From Bacteroidales bacterium (GTDB lineage: Bacteria > Bacteroidota > Bacteroidia > Bacteroidales > UBA4417): a stretch of DNA of 51,874 bases. How positions within the stretch are numbered: the first letter of the stretch is position 1; each line of letters opens with the position of its first letter. The DNA is taken from positions 1-51,874 of the forward strand of contig JAURYB010000133.1 in NCBI GenBank assembly GCA_030654075.1, in the 5' to 3' direction. Positions 36,262 through 45,528 of this stretch are shown piece by piece. Below the pieces are notes generated by a model. The model did not search any database and was not told the DNA's origin. It was given only the letters and a program-made list of their open reading frames with translations. A program made the position numbers and the translations under genes.

Positions 36262-36927
36262 ATGAATTCGATAGATCGTTTAAATAAATTAAGAGACGCT
36301 GTTCCGTCAAATATTAAAATTGTGGCTGTATCGAAAACAAAACCAGCTGCATCTATCGAATTGCTCTATAGTAAAAGTGGACAAAGAATATTTGGTGAAA
36401 ATAAAGTTCAGGAGCTGGAAGCAAAACATGAAATATTACCAACTGATATCGAATGGCATTTTATAGGTCATTTACAAACTAATAAAATAAAATATATTGC
36501 TCCTTTTGTATCATTGATTCAAAGTGTTGACAGCTTCAGGTTATTACGCGAAATAAATAAAGAAGCACTAAAACAGAATCGGATAATCCCTTGTTTACTC
36601 CAGTTTTATATTGCCAGTGAAGAAGCTAAGTACGGTTTTTCGTTAGAAGAAGCATTCCTGATGCTTGATAATAATTTATTTCACGAATTATCAAATATTT
36701 CAATAAAAGGAGTGATGGGAATGGCTACCTATACAAATGATAAACAACAAATCCGGACTGAGTTTAAAACATTGCTCGGTTATTTTGAATTGATAAAATC
36801 AAGGTATTTTGCGCAGGAGAATGATTTTTGCGAAATATCGATGGGTATGACAGACGATTATCTTATCGCTATTGAAGAGGGGAGCACAATTGTTAGAATC
36901 GGTTCTGGTATTTTCGGAGAGAGATAA
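36262..36927 (+). CDS. yggS: PLP homeostasis protein, YggS family
   Basis: This 221-aa single-domain TIM-barrel protein binds PLP through Lys25 (VAVSKTKP) and helps regulate free PLP and amino-acid/keto-acid pools (YggS/PipY/PLPHP). Typical segments are FGENKVQELEAKH, WHFIGHLQTNKIKYI and SMGMTDDYLIAIEEGSTIVRIGSGIFG near the end (split around residues 194-219). It has no enzymatic activity in known members. It converges on the Pit transporter gene. Confidence 0.93.
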   Translation: MNSIDRLNKLRDAVPSNIKIVAVSKTKPAASIELLYSKSGQRIFGENKVQELEAKHEILPTDIEWHFIGHLQTNKIKYIAPFVSLIQSVDSFRLLREINKEALKQNRIIPCLLQFYIASEEAKYGFSLEEAFLMLDNNLFHELSNISIKGVMGMATYTNDKQQIRTEFKTLLGYFELIKSRYFAQENDFCEISMGMTDDYLIAIEEGSTIVRIGSGIFGER

Positions 36928-36968
36928 GTTTTAGATTGAAATGTCTATTTTGAAAACCCTATTAAATT

Positions 36969-38015
36969 TTAGCTCCACCCAAACCAAACAAAAAGATAAT
37001 AAACCAATGCTGCTATTCCCATTGAAACAGGAATGGTAAGAATCCAGGCATACATCAGGTTAATGGTTACACCCCAACGCACAGCTGTAACACGTTTGGT
37101 TAGACCTGTACCCATTATAGCTCCGGTTATGGTATGAGTAGTACTAACTGGTATGCCAAATGCATCTGTGCCAAATAAAAGGAGAGCACCTGCCGTTTCA
37201 GCTGCAACACCTTCAAAAGGTGTAAGTTTCGTTATTTTAGTGCCCATTGTTTTTACAATTCTCCACCCCCCCGACAATGTACCTGCACCAATGGCAGCAT
37301 AACAACCAAATACAACCCAATGAGGTATTGCATGTATTTGCCCTGCATCGTTCAGTGTGATGTGAGCCCATTGTGGAATAGATGCCGGATCAACACCATG
37401 AAAATACACCATTAATGTAGCTGCAATAATTCCCATCACCTTTTGCGCATCATTTCCACCATGTCCTAAGCTAAAAAGTGCTGAAGAGAATAGTTGAAGT
37501 TGTTTAAAGTATTTCTCAAGGATATGTGGGTTTCCTTTTTGTAATAAGTTCAGTAAGAGGACAGAGATGAAATATGAGATTATCATACCCAGAATTGGAG
37601 CAAGAAATATAAATGAGGCTATTTTAATTATTTTGTCAGAATGAACTACTCCCCAACCTGCATGAGCTATAGCGGCTCCGGCAAAACCGCCAACCAGTGT
37701 ATGCGATGAACTGGATGGAATACCCAGATACCATGTTAAAAGATTCCATAAAATTGCTGCAATAATACCTGCTAATATTACATGAAGTGTAATAAAATCA
37801 GTATCAACTACTTTTGCAATGGTATCCGCAATTTTTAACTCAAAAATGGCATATGCCAGGAAATTGAAGAAAGCAGCCCACAATACAGCTTGAAATGGAG
37901 TTAATACCTTGGTTGAAACAATAGTTGCAATTGAATTTGCAGCATCATGAAAACCATTGATAAAATCGAACAAGAATGCAAGTGTGATTATAACGATCAA
38001 AAGGGTAAAGTCCAT
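36969..38015 (-). CDS. Inorganic phosphate transporter, Pit family
   Basis: This 348-aa inner-membrane symporter carries phosphate (as a metal-phosphate complex in known bacterial members). It shows both inverted PHO4 signature repeats: DFINGFHDAANSIATIVSTKVL in the first half (about 16-37, split by the first helix) and PVSTTHTITGAIMGTGL near the end, plus IPSSSSHTLVGG and the FSLGHGGNDAQK loop at about 185-196. Roughly ten helices are visible. It follows the DUF47 gene by 71 bases on the same strand, the usual pairing. Confidence 0.92.
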   Translation of the reverse strand: MDFTLLIVIITLAFLFDFINGFHDAANSIATIVSTKVLTPFQAVLWAAFFNFLAYAIFELKIADTIAKVVDTDFITLHVILAGIIAAILWNLLTWYLGIPSSSSHTLVGGFAGAAIAHAGWGVVHSDKIIKIASFIFLAPILGMIISYFISVLLLNLLQKGNPHILEKYFKQLQLFSSALFSLGHGGNDAQKVMGIIAATLMVYFHGVDPASIPQWAHITLNDAGQIHAIPHWVVFGCYAAIGAGTLSGGWRIVKTMGTKITKLTPFEGVAAETAGALLLFGTDAFGIPVSTTHTITGAIMGTGLTKRVTAVRWGVTINLMYAWILTIPVSMGIAALVYYLFVWFGWS

Positions 38016-38086
38016 CAGTAGCTAATTAATCAGTAAGGATTGTCAGAGTGTTTTTAAGAATCAGTGGAGAATGCAAAATTCTTCAA

Positions 38087-38734
38087 TTAACCCATTTTAA
38101 CTGCTAATGTTGAGAAAACATTAGCAACATCATCACATTTATCAATTGCCTTTTCCAAGGCTGTCAGAATATCTCGCTTTCTGATCAGGTCAATCGCATT
38201 TGCTTCAAATTCAAATAGATTAGCCAGGTACGATTGGTAAATATCATCAACCTGGCTTTCCATATCACTTATTTTTTGCCAGGAAGCGGAATAATCTTTG
38301 AAATCATTTACATTTTTAACGCTCCTCAATACTAATTGTATTTCTTTATTGGCTGAGTGAATGATGTCTGCAATTAATACAAATTCTTCAGGAAAAGTTG
38401 ACAGTTTATAAAAATGAATTCTTTTTGAAGCAGCGTTAATGTAATCAACAACGCCATCCATTTTACTTACAAGCTCATGGATATCTTCTCTGTCAAATGG
38501 TGTAATGAAAGTTCCATTGAGTTCATCCATTAGTTTACGGGTAAGATCGTCGCCAACATGTTCAGCATCTTTGATGGCTTTCATGTAATCTTGCCTCTTG
38601 TTGAGATCTGCCTCTCTGATCAACTTGATTAAAAGCTCCGAAGCTAAAACCAGATTGTCGGCAGCTTCATTGAATAGCGGGAAAAACTTACGGTCCTTTG
38701 GAACCAGAAAACCAAAGATTTTGTCTAATTTCAT
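38087..38734 (-). CDS. DUF47/PhoU-like protein partner of Pit
   Basis: This 215-aa all-helical cytoplasmic protein of the DUF47 (TIGR00153) family resembles PhoU. Family features are DRKFFPLFNEAADN near residue 14, the KDAEHVGDDLTRKLMDELNGTFITPFDREDI segment (split around 49-79), and ALEKAIDKCDDVANVFS at the end, with conserved E/D clusters that bind metal in PhoU. It is thought to control the adjacent Pit transporter. It is the first gene of the pair. Confidence 0.92.
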   Translation of the reverse strand: MKLDKIFGFLVPKDRKFFPLFNEAADNLVLASELLIKLIREADLNKRQDYMKAIKDAEHVGDDLTRKLMDELNGTFITPFDREDIHELVSKMDGVVDYINAASKRIHFYKLSTFPEEFVLIADIIHSANKEIQLVLRSVKNVNDFKDYSASWQKISDMESQVDDIYQSYLANLFEFEANAIDLIRKRDILTALEKAIDKCDDVANVFSTLAVKMG

Positions 38735-38774
38735 TATGTTAGTTTAATTAGGGCGTGGAACACATTGAGCGCTG

Positions 38775-38782
38775 CGAAATTA
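38775..38782 (-). promoter_or_regulatory. -7 element of the DUF47-pit operon
   Basis: TAATTTCG followed by CAGCG on the - strand, 41 bases before the ATG. A 16-base palindrome AATAATAATTATTATT (38783-38798) abuts it in the spacer. No -33 TTG is visible. Confidence 0.45.
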
Positions 38783-39178
38783 AATAATAATTATTATTCA
38801 TAAGTAATAATTCTATTTTGTTTTGAACAATTTTCATTTAATGCAATTTTTCTACCAATTAACTGAGTTCTAATAATAAATATAGATCAGATTACTAATT
38901 GTACAAGTTTTACATCATATTTTTATGCAAAATGTTTGAATTTTTTAGCTTTCAGCCTGTATATGTGTTTTTTTTCTGATATATAGTTAACAATCTATTT
39001 CTTGAAATGCATGATGTTTTCCGGGAATCAATAGCAAAGTTTATAGATAATAAATAATTAGGTATTTGAATAATCCACTCTACTGAAAAGTCGTATCTTT
39101 ATCGCAAATTAGGCCGATTTTGGAACATGAAGTGCTTTCTTGGGAATTATTTATTCTTTGTTGCGAAATTGGGACAGT

Positions 39179-39258
39179 TGTACCAAAATAAAAAAAGCCA
39201 AAAAAAGAAATGTCATTATCATGAGGCTGTCGTACATTTGATTACATTTTTTGGTACA
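39179..39258. repeat. 10-bp inverted repeat with 60-base spacer
   Basis: TGTACCAAAA (39179-39188) and TTTTGGTACA (39249-39258) are exact reverse complements, flanked inward by A-rich and T-rich runs. They could be a MITE-like remnant or chance in AT-rich DNA. Confidence 0.45.
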
Positions 39259-39441
39259 CATGTTGTTATTTGTCTTCCTGTTTTAAATGGCTGGTGCTTA
39301 AACCATGTTTTTCAACATGATTATTTTGTGTAATGATGAGATTCTTTTCAGAAAATCATTCCTGTTCATTTTTATAAACATTGCTTTAAACTTTATTGAT
39401 TAAAAAGCGTTGATGTGTAAGAGAATTTTTCCTTTTGAACT

Positions 39442-39471
39442 GAATTGCCCTAATACTGATTAGGACAATTC
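39442..39471. promoter_or_regulatory. 30-base dyad, 12 of 13 pairs
   Basis: GAATTGCCCTAAT, loop ACTG, then ATTAGGACAATTC: 12 of 13 positions pair. There is no T-run, so it is not a classic terminator. It lies 510 bases before the polysaccharide export gene. Confidence 0.55.
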
Positions 39472-39573
39472 ATGTTATGGAAAAATAAAAAATAATAATA
39501 AGTTTGTATAATCAAATGTTCTGTAATTCGATGAAAAATATTGAAAACATTATTCTATTCACGTTAATGGAGG

Positions 39574-39600
39574 TTAACTATCAGTAATACTGATAATTAA
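39574..39600. promoter_or_regulatory. 27-base palindrome, operator-like
   Basis: TTAACTATCAGTA, one central base, then TACTGATAATTAA: 12 of 13 positions are symmetrical with essentially no loop, as expected for a dimeric DNA-binding protein. It lies 381 bases before the polysaccharide export gene. Confidence 0.6.
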
Positions 39601-39980
39601 CTATTAATTATAGGTATTTTTTAGTAAGGAATAATTCGAAGAGAGAGAGTGAAATTAAAGAACTTCGAGTTACTATTTGGTCTAAAATTTATTAAAATTA
39701 TTCAGATATCATAAATTTGGATTTCCAAGTATATTCTCAGTTTGTGACTGAATGGGCGAAGCTATGCAATTTAATGGCTGAAATTATAATTTTACAATAT
39801 TGAAAACTTAATTCTTAAAATATTGAATTCCTGAAATACTTTGAAATTTTTATAGAAATATTTATGCTTTCATTTATTTTTAACTCCAACTGTTTTTATT
39901 AACAACAAACATAAACTTTACAAAAACAAGAAAAAAATCCAGAAACAGTCTTTAAATAATCAATTCAAAAAAATCAAAAT

Positions 39981-40763
39981 ATGTTATACTTCACAAAAAA
40001 AATCGCTGCAATTATAGCCGTGGCCACCATGTTTTTTATTACAGGATGTGTTTCACAGCGTGATCTTGAATATTTACAGGCTAAAGATAATAATGTCAAT
40101 TCATTTAAAGAAGCAGATTTGCCAGATTATAAGCTGAAGCCTAATGATGAGTTGTATATTACAATTACCAGCCTGGATGAAGTAAACACTAACGTTTTTT
40201 CAAATCCGGGTAACCCGCAAAGTATGAATATAGGTTCACTTCAACCTTATGGTGCTTCTTTAATGTCGTATTCAATTAATAAAGAAGGATATCTGTTTCT
40301 TCCGGTTATAGGAACAGTTTTTGTAAAAGATAAAACATTGTCAGAAGTAAGCGCAATGCTTAAAGATTCATTAACAAATGTTCTGAGTCAACCCCAGGTT
40401 ACAGTAAAATTGGTAAACAGGTATATTTCAGTGTTAGGGCAAGTCAGAAGTCCAGGCCATTTTCCGTATGCACAGGAAAAGCTAACAATCTATGATGCTC
40501 TTAGCTTAGCAGGCGACATGACCACCTATGCAAACAGAAAAGAAGTAGTTCTTACCCGGAATGAAAATGGTAAAAATATAATAATCAGGATAGATCTTAC
40601 CCAGCCTGAAATACTGGCAACAAATTATTATTACCTCAGACCCAATGATATGATTTATGTTAAGCCGATGAAAAAACGGATTTGGGGTATGGAACAATTG
40701 CCTTATTCCGTGATATTATCCACAATTACTACCGCATTGTTACTTTATAATGTAATAAAGTAA
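39981..40763 (+). CDS. Polysaccharide export lipoprotein, Wza/OPX family
   Basis: This 260-aa outer-membrane lipoprotein (lipidated Cys23 in FFITGC) is of the polysaccharide export family. The Poly_export domain (YKLKPNDELYITITS from about 50, with SINKEGYLFLPVIGTV) is followed by one SLBB-like beta-grasp repeat (ISVLGQVRSPGHFPYAQEKL at about 151-170). A C-terminal hydrophobic stretch (LPYSVILSTITTALLLYNVI) may span the outer membrane as a single helix, or meet the partner. It should form the export channel with the downstream Wzc-like protein, whose gene starts 27 bases later. Confidence 0.92.
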   Translation: MLYFTKKIAAIIAVATMFFITGCVSQRDLEYLQAKDNNVNSFKEADLPDYKLKPNDELYITITSLDEVNTNVFSNPGNPQSMNIGSLQPYGASLMSYSINKEGYLFLPVIGTVFVKDKTLSEVSAMLKDSLTNVLSQPQVTVKLVNRYISVLGQVRSPGHFPYAQEKLTIYDALSLAGDMTTYANRKEVVLTRNENGKNIIIRIDLTQPEILATNYYYLRPNDMIYVKPMKKRIWGMEQLPYSVILSTITTALLLYNVIK

Positions 40764-40790
40764 TTAATTGAATAAATAAAAAAAAACAGT

Positions 40791-43148
40791 ATGTCACAGA
40801 TGCAAAATATTAATATACAAGAAGATAATGATCTGAAAAGAGCAGTCGATCTCTTTTTGAGAAACTACAAATTATTTATTTTTAGTTTAGTTGTCTTCAT
40901 TGGACTAGCTTTTCTAAAGAATTATTTTTCAATACCCGTCTATCAAATTTCATCTTCAATTTTAATTAAAGAAGATGAAAATCAGAACAGGAGTAATATG
41001 AATGATTTTTTGAATAGTAGTTTATTTGGGAAAAATCAAAATTTTGAGAACGAACTTTGGGTTTTGAAATCTATTCCTGTTGTTGAGCAAACTGTTACAA
41101 ACTTAGATTTAACAGTCACATATTACAGAAAGGAAAAGTACCAGATAGTTGACGCTTATAAAGCCGTTCCTTTTCGGGTTCTATATTCAAAAAACCATCC
41201 TCAGCCACTAGATGTTCAGTTTAACATTACTTTCCTAAAAGGAGGTGGTTATAAAATAAGTACTGAAGAGCAGGATGTTAAATTTTATGATTTTACTTTA
41301 AAAGAGTTCAAGTACGAAAAACTTGATTGGTCGTATGATGGCTTTGGAAAGACAGGAAAACTACTTGAAACACCTGATTTTGCATTTATAATTGAAGTAG
41401 ATAGTACCAGAATAATACCTGATGAAGAGGCCTCTCTGTATAGTTTTAAGTTCTTGGATAATAATTCTTTAACTAATATCTATAAAAATGCCTTCCAGTT
41501 TAGTATTGTTGATAAGAAAGCTACTGTCATTGAAATCAATTTGTACTCAGAATCAATAGCTAAAGGAAAGGATTTAGTGAACCAACTAATGGAGGTTTAT
41601 TCGGTACAGAATCTGGACAGAAAAAATCATATCGCATTGAAAACTATAGATTACATTGAAAAACAATTAAGTGAGATTTCAGATTCGCTTAATATAACAG
41701 AAGAAAGCTTACAGCGATTCAGGTCATCCAATCAATTATTAGATGTAACACAACAGTCAAGCGGCATTTCGGCCCAGTATATGAATTTGCAAAACCAAAA
41801 AGCTGAATTGGTTGTCAAAAAACGTTATTATGATTATGTAGCTGACTATCTGGCAAAAAACAGTGATTTTACCAATATGACAGTTCCTGCATCAATGGGA
41901 ATCACCGATCCAATATTGAATAGCTTAATGACGAATCTGATTACAGCTCAGGCACAACGATCAAATTTAATAGCTAATAACCAGGAAAAGAATCCAGTGA
42001 TCAAAAAGTTGGATATTCAAATTGAAAATACTAAAAAGACAATTACAGAGAATATATCTACTGTCAGGCAAACTACGGATATTTCAATTGATGAAATGAA
42101 TAAACGCATTGTTAAGATTGAAGCGCAGATTAGTAATATTCCAAAAACTGAAAGACAACTTGGAGGTATTGAACGTAAATATAAATTAAATGATGCCATC
42201 TTTAACTATTTATTAGAGAAACGTGCTGAAGCAAAAATAACTCAAGCTTCTAATTTACCTGACGATGTTATCCTGGAAGGTGCAAATGTGCAAGGCACGG
42301 TTTCTCCCAGTAAGAGTAAAAATTATATGATAGCATTCTTTCTTGGAATAGGATTGCCTTTTGGATTTGTACTGCTTAAAAAAGCTTTAAATAATAAAAT
42401 TGAATCCCAGGATAGTGTTGAAAGACTTACGGAGTATCCGGTTCTGGGAAAGATTATGCATAATTACAAACGTATAAATAATGTTGTTTTTGAATTTCCG
42501 CTTTCATCAATTGCTGAATCATACCGAACACTTAGAACTAATATAGATTTTTATATAAAAGGCGGTGGGCATAACAAAGTAATTATGGTAACATCAAGTA
42601 TTCAGGGTGAAGGGAAATCATTCACGGCGTTGAATCTTGCGATGAGTTACGCTCAACTTGGCCGGAAGACTATATTAATGGATTTTGACTTAAGAAAGAA
42701 GACAACATATTTCAATAATTCTGAAGATCAACTTATAGGTCTGAGCCCATATTTGAATAATAAAGCAACCTTTGAAGAAATCCTACGAAAGTCTTCGCAT
42801 GAAAAGCTGGATTATATCAGCTCCGGTCCTGTTCCACATAATCCAGCAGAATTATTGGCACTCGATAAGACTCAGGAATTGATACAAAAGCTTAAAGGCT
42901 TATATGATTATGTAATTCTTGACACACCACCCTTAGCTCAAGTTACAGATGGATTCTTGATTATGGAAAATGCTGATGTAAAAATAATTGTTGCCAGATA
43001 TAATTATTCGAAAAAGAACGTCCTTTCAATTGTATTGAAAGATCTGAAACAGAAAAACACCAAAAATGTCTGTATCGTATTAAATGATAACCGGATTAAC
43101 CGCGATCAATACGGGTATGGATATGGTTATAATAAGAAAAAATCATAA
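40791..43148 (+). CDS. Wzc-like co-polymerase with tyrosine kinase domain
   Basis: This 785-aa inner-membrane protein controls polysaccharide chain length and export. TM1 (about 29-48) and TM2 (about 510-530) flank a large periplasmic Wzz/GNVR region with coiled coil (IEKQLSEISDSLNITEESL and following). The cytoplasmic BY-kinase domain has Walker A around Lys609 (SSIQGEGKS), Walker A' (ILMDFDLR, near 630) and Walker B (VILDTPP, near 710). The C-terminus ends in an alternating Tyr-Gly cluster (QYGYGYGYNKKKS), the expected autophosphorylation tail. A cognate phosphatase gene is not present in the window. Confidence 0.93.
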   Translation: MSQMQNINIQEDNDLKRAVDLFLRNYKLFIFSLVVFIGLAFLKNYFSIPVYQISSSILIKEDENQNRSNMNDFLNSSLFGKNQNFENELWVLKSIPVVEQTVTNLDLTVTYYRKEKYQIVDAYKAVPFRVLYSKNHPQPLDVQFNITFLKGGGYKISTEEQDVKFYDFTLKEFKYEKLDWSYDGFGKTGKLLETPDFAFIIEVDSTRIIPDEEASLYSFKFLDNNSLTNIYKNAFQFSIVDKKATVIEINLYSESIAKGKDLVNQLMEVYSVQNLDRKNHIALKTIDYIEKQLSEISDSLNITEESLQRFRSSNQLLDVTQQSSGISAQYMNLQNQKAELVVKKRYYDYVADYLAKNSDFTNMTVPASMGITDPILNSLMTNLITAQAQRSNLIANNQEKNPVIKKLDIQIENTKKTITENISTVRQTTDISIDEMNKRIVKIEAQISNIPKTERQLGGIERKYKLNDAIFNYLLEKRAEAKITQASNLPDDVILEGANVQGTVSPSKSKNYMIAFFLGIGLPFGFVLLKKALNNKIESQDSVERLTEYPVLGKIMHNYKRINNVVFEFPLSSIAESYRTLRTNIDFYIKGGGHNKVIMVTSSIQGEGKSFTALNLAMSYAQLGRKTILMDFDLRKKTTYFNNSEDQLIGLSPYLNNKATFEEILRKSSHEKLDYISSGPVPHNPAELLALDKTQELIQKLKGLYDYVILDTPPLAQVTDGFLIMENADVKIIVARYNYSKKNVLSIVLKDLKQKNTKNVCIVLNDNRINRDQYGYGYGYNKKKS

Positions 43149-43301
43149 TTGCACAACCTTTTATTTTTTAAAACAATCGAGCATCCCACAAATAAAATTA
43201 ATGTGTGAGCTGTTGGTGCTTCAGTATCCATTATTAAAGTTGTAAAAAGTACCAGTTCATAACCAAAATTAACTAAGCTAATTACTTTCAACCAATACAG
43301 A

Positions 43302-44162
43302 ATGTCAGATATAAACAAAGAATGGGATTTCATAATTGAACCCAAGGGAAGTATGTTCAACCTTAATTTAAAGGAGGTTTGGCATTACAAAGACTTACTT
43401 GAGATGTATATCAAGCGCGATATTGTGACTTTTTATAAACAGACACTGCTAGGTCCACTATGGTTTTTTATCCAGCCTTTCTTCACAACTATAGTTTTTA
43501 TGTTTGTTTTTGGAGGGTTGGCGGGAATACCAACCGATGGCATTCCCCAACCGTTATTTTATCTGTCGGGCATTTGTTTATGGAATTATTTTTCAGAATC
43601 ATTAATTAAAACTTCTGATACATTTTATACCAACCAGGCAGTATTTGGGAAAGTATATTTTCCTCGATTAATTGTGCCTCTTTCTGTCACAATTTCCGGA
43701 TTATTAAAGATGTTAATTCAACTTTTTTTATTTGCTGGGGTTTACATTTATTTTCTTTCAAAAGGCGCGTCTATTGAAATAAATCGATACGCATTTCTTT
43801 TTCCTGTTCTGATTTTTATCTTGGCCGGTTTAGGTTTAGGATTTGGCATAATAATTTCTTCAATGACTACAAAATATCGTGATTTAAAATTCCTTGTAGC
43901 TTTTGCAATACAATTGTGGATGTATTTCACGCCAGTCATATACCCACTTTCTGTTATGGAAGGCAATTATAAAAAATATATGTGGTTAATTCAAGCCAAT
44001 CCACTAACTGCAGTTTTAGAAACTTTTAAATATGGGTTTCTCGGACGCGGTTCATTTTCATGGTTCGCATTAGGTTATAGTGTAATATTTACATTTTTTA
44101 TACTCTTGCTTGGAACATGGATATTTAACAGAGTTGAAAGATCCTTCATGGATGTGGTCTAA
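43302..44162 (+). CDS. Polysaccharide ABC exporter permease, Wzm type
   Basis: This 286-aa inner-membrane protein of the ABC-2 (TagG/RfbA/Wzm) family has six helices. Typical segments are LEMYIKRDIVTFYKQTLLGPLWFFIQPF (about 31-58, split by the interface helix), YLSGICLWNYFSESL, and PVIYPLSVMEGNYKKYMWLIQANPLTAVLETFKYGFLG toward the end. It pairs with the ATPase gene 106 bases downstream to flip finished or growing polysaccharide on its lipid carrier across the membrane. Confidence 0.92.
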   Translation: MSDINKEWDFIIEPKGSMFNLNLKEVWHYKDLLEMYIKRDIVTFYKQTLLGPLWFFIQPFFTTIVFMFVFGGLAGIPTDGIPQPLFYLSGICLWNYFSESLIKTSDTFYTNQAVFGKVYFPRLIVPLSVTISGLLKMLIQLFLFAGVYIYFLSKGASIEINRYAFLFPVLIFILAGLGLGFGIIISSMTTKYRDLKFLVAFAIQLWMYFTPVIYPLSVMEGNYKKYMWLIQANPLTAVLETFKYGFLGRGSFSWFALGYSVIFTFFILLLGTWIFNRVERSFMDVV

Positions 44163-44268
44163 AATCGTCAACGTAAGAATGTTAAACGCATTCAAAAATA
44201 AAGTAAAGAAAAAACCTGAAAATAGAAACAAGATTTTAACATAATGTTAATAATTCGATGATTGAACT

Positions 44269-45528
44269 ATGAGTGATACTGCGATTAAATTTGAAAATAT
44301 TTCCAAACAATACAGATTGGGAACAATAGGAACAGGTACTTTGAGTCATGACCTGAATCGTTGGTGGACTATTAATGTTCGAGGGAAAGAAGATCCTTAT
44401 CTCAAGGTTGGCCAGGTTAATGACAGGGAAGCGAAATCGACAAGTGATTATGTTTGGGCATTGCAAGATATTGATTTAGAAGTGAAACAGGGTGAGGTCT
44501 TAGGTATTATAGGGAATAATGGAGCCGGAAAATCTACATTATTGAAAATCTTGTCCCGTGTAACAAATCCTTCAACAGGTCGTATCCTTGCACATGGGCG
44601 AATTGCCTCTCTTTTAGAAGTAGGAACAGGTTTTCATCCTGAATTGACAGGTCGGGAAAATATTTACATGAATGGTTCTATTATGGGTATGTCAAAAACT
44701 GAGATAACATCGAAGTTTGATGAAATAGTAGAATTTGCTGGAGTTGAGAAATACATTGATACGCCAGTTAAACGCTATAGTAGCGGAATGACGGTAAGGC
44801 TTGGATTTGCTATTGCAGCCCACATGGAACCTGAAATACTGGTTGTTGATGAAGTGCTTGCTGTTGGCGATGCAGAATTTCAGAAAAGAGCAATTGGGAA
44901 AATGCAGGATGTAAGCAATTATCAAGGTCGGACAGTGTTGTTCGTTAGTCATAATATGGGTGCAATAGAACAGCTTTGTTCAAGAGCAATATCCCTTGAC
45001 AAAGGGAAAATTAATCTGTCAGGCACAACTAATGACGTAATTAATCATTACCTGAAAAACAATTCAATTGTTGAAGGGAAAATTATAGATTCTCTGAAAA
45101 TCCATAATCATCAAATAACAATAGAATCAATAACAATAAACCAATCTCCTAATAATATAATTGTCATAAACCCGCATGAAAATAGATTAACAGTTAATAT
45201 CAAAGGCTATCTATCAGAGGGGAAAAAGATGTCTCTTGAAATAAGGTTTTATGATCAGTTAGAACATTTGCAAATGTTGTTCTCGCCTGGCCATTTATAT
45301 GAAAATATCAAGTTTTTTGAAAAAGGGCAATTTGAAATATCTGAAACTATTGTACTCCCAGACTCACTTACAAAAAATGAATTTAAATTGACTATAGATG
45401 TAACGCGACCCAACATTGAAAAATTATTTAGTTTTCGTAACTCGGTAAAATTAATTTGTAAGGGTATTCAAGGATATTCAGGTTTAGAGTTTCCAGCATC
45501 TAATTGTGGGTTATTAATGTTACGATGA
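44269..45528 (+). CDS. Polysaccharide ABC exporter ATPase, Wzt type
   Basis: This 419-aa cytoplasmic ATPase has Walker A GNNGAGKS (Lys88), the Q loop, signature YSSGMTVRLGF, Walker B ILVVDEVLAVGD and the H loop FVSHN, covering about residues 1-265. A C-terminal domain of about 150 residues is in the position of the Wzt-C beta-sandwich that reads the non-reducing end of certain O-polysaccharides, so chain recognition is possible. The stop overlaps the start of the next gene by four bases (ATGA). Confidence 0.93.
   Translation: MSDTAIKFENISKQYRLGTIGTGTLSHDLNRWWTINVRGKEDPYLKVGQVNDREAKSTSDYVWALQDIDLEVKQGEVLGIIGNNGAGKSTLLKILSRVTNPSTGRILAHGRIASLLEVGTGFHPELTGRENIYMNGSIMGMSKTEITSKFDEIVEFAGVEKYIDTPVKRYSSGMTVRLGFAIAAHMEPEILVVDEVLAVGDAEFQKRAIGKMQDVSNYQGRTVLFVSHNMGAIEQLCSRAISLDKGKINLSGTTNDVINHYLKNNSIVEGKIIDSLKIHNHQITIESITINQSPNNIIVINPHENRLTVNIKGYLSEGKKMSLEIRFYDQLEHLQMLFSPGHLYENIKFFEKGQFEISETIVLPDSLTKNEFKLTIDVTRPNIEKLFSFRNSVKLICKGIQGYSGLEFPASNCGLLMLR

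Larger units (their letters stand above)
38735..39980. other. 1.2-kb non-coding gap before the polysaccharide locus
   Basis: No convincing gene lies here. A 68-codon frame at 39127-39333 has no family resemblance, though TTTG (39065-39068) and TATCTTTA (39094-39101) sit just before it with a slightly long 25-base spacing. TAAATTTG (39712-39719) is a further -7 candidate and would give the export gene a leader of about 255 bases. Three inverted repeats are present, listed separately. No UpxY/NusG-like antiterminator gene is seen, unlike Bacteroides capsule loci. Confidence 0.6.
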
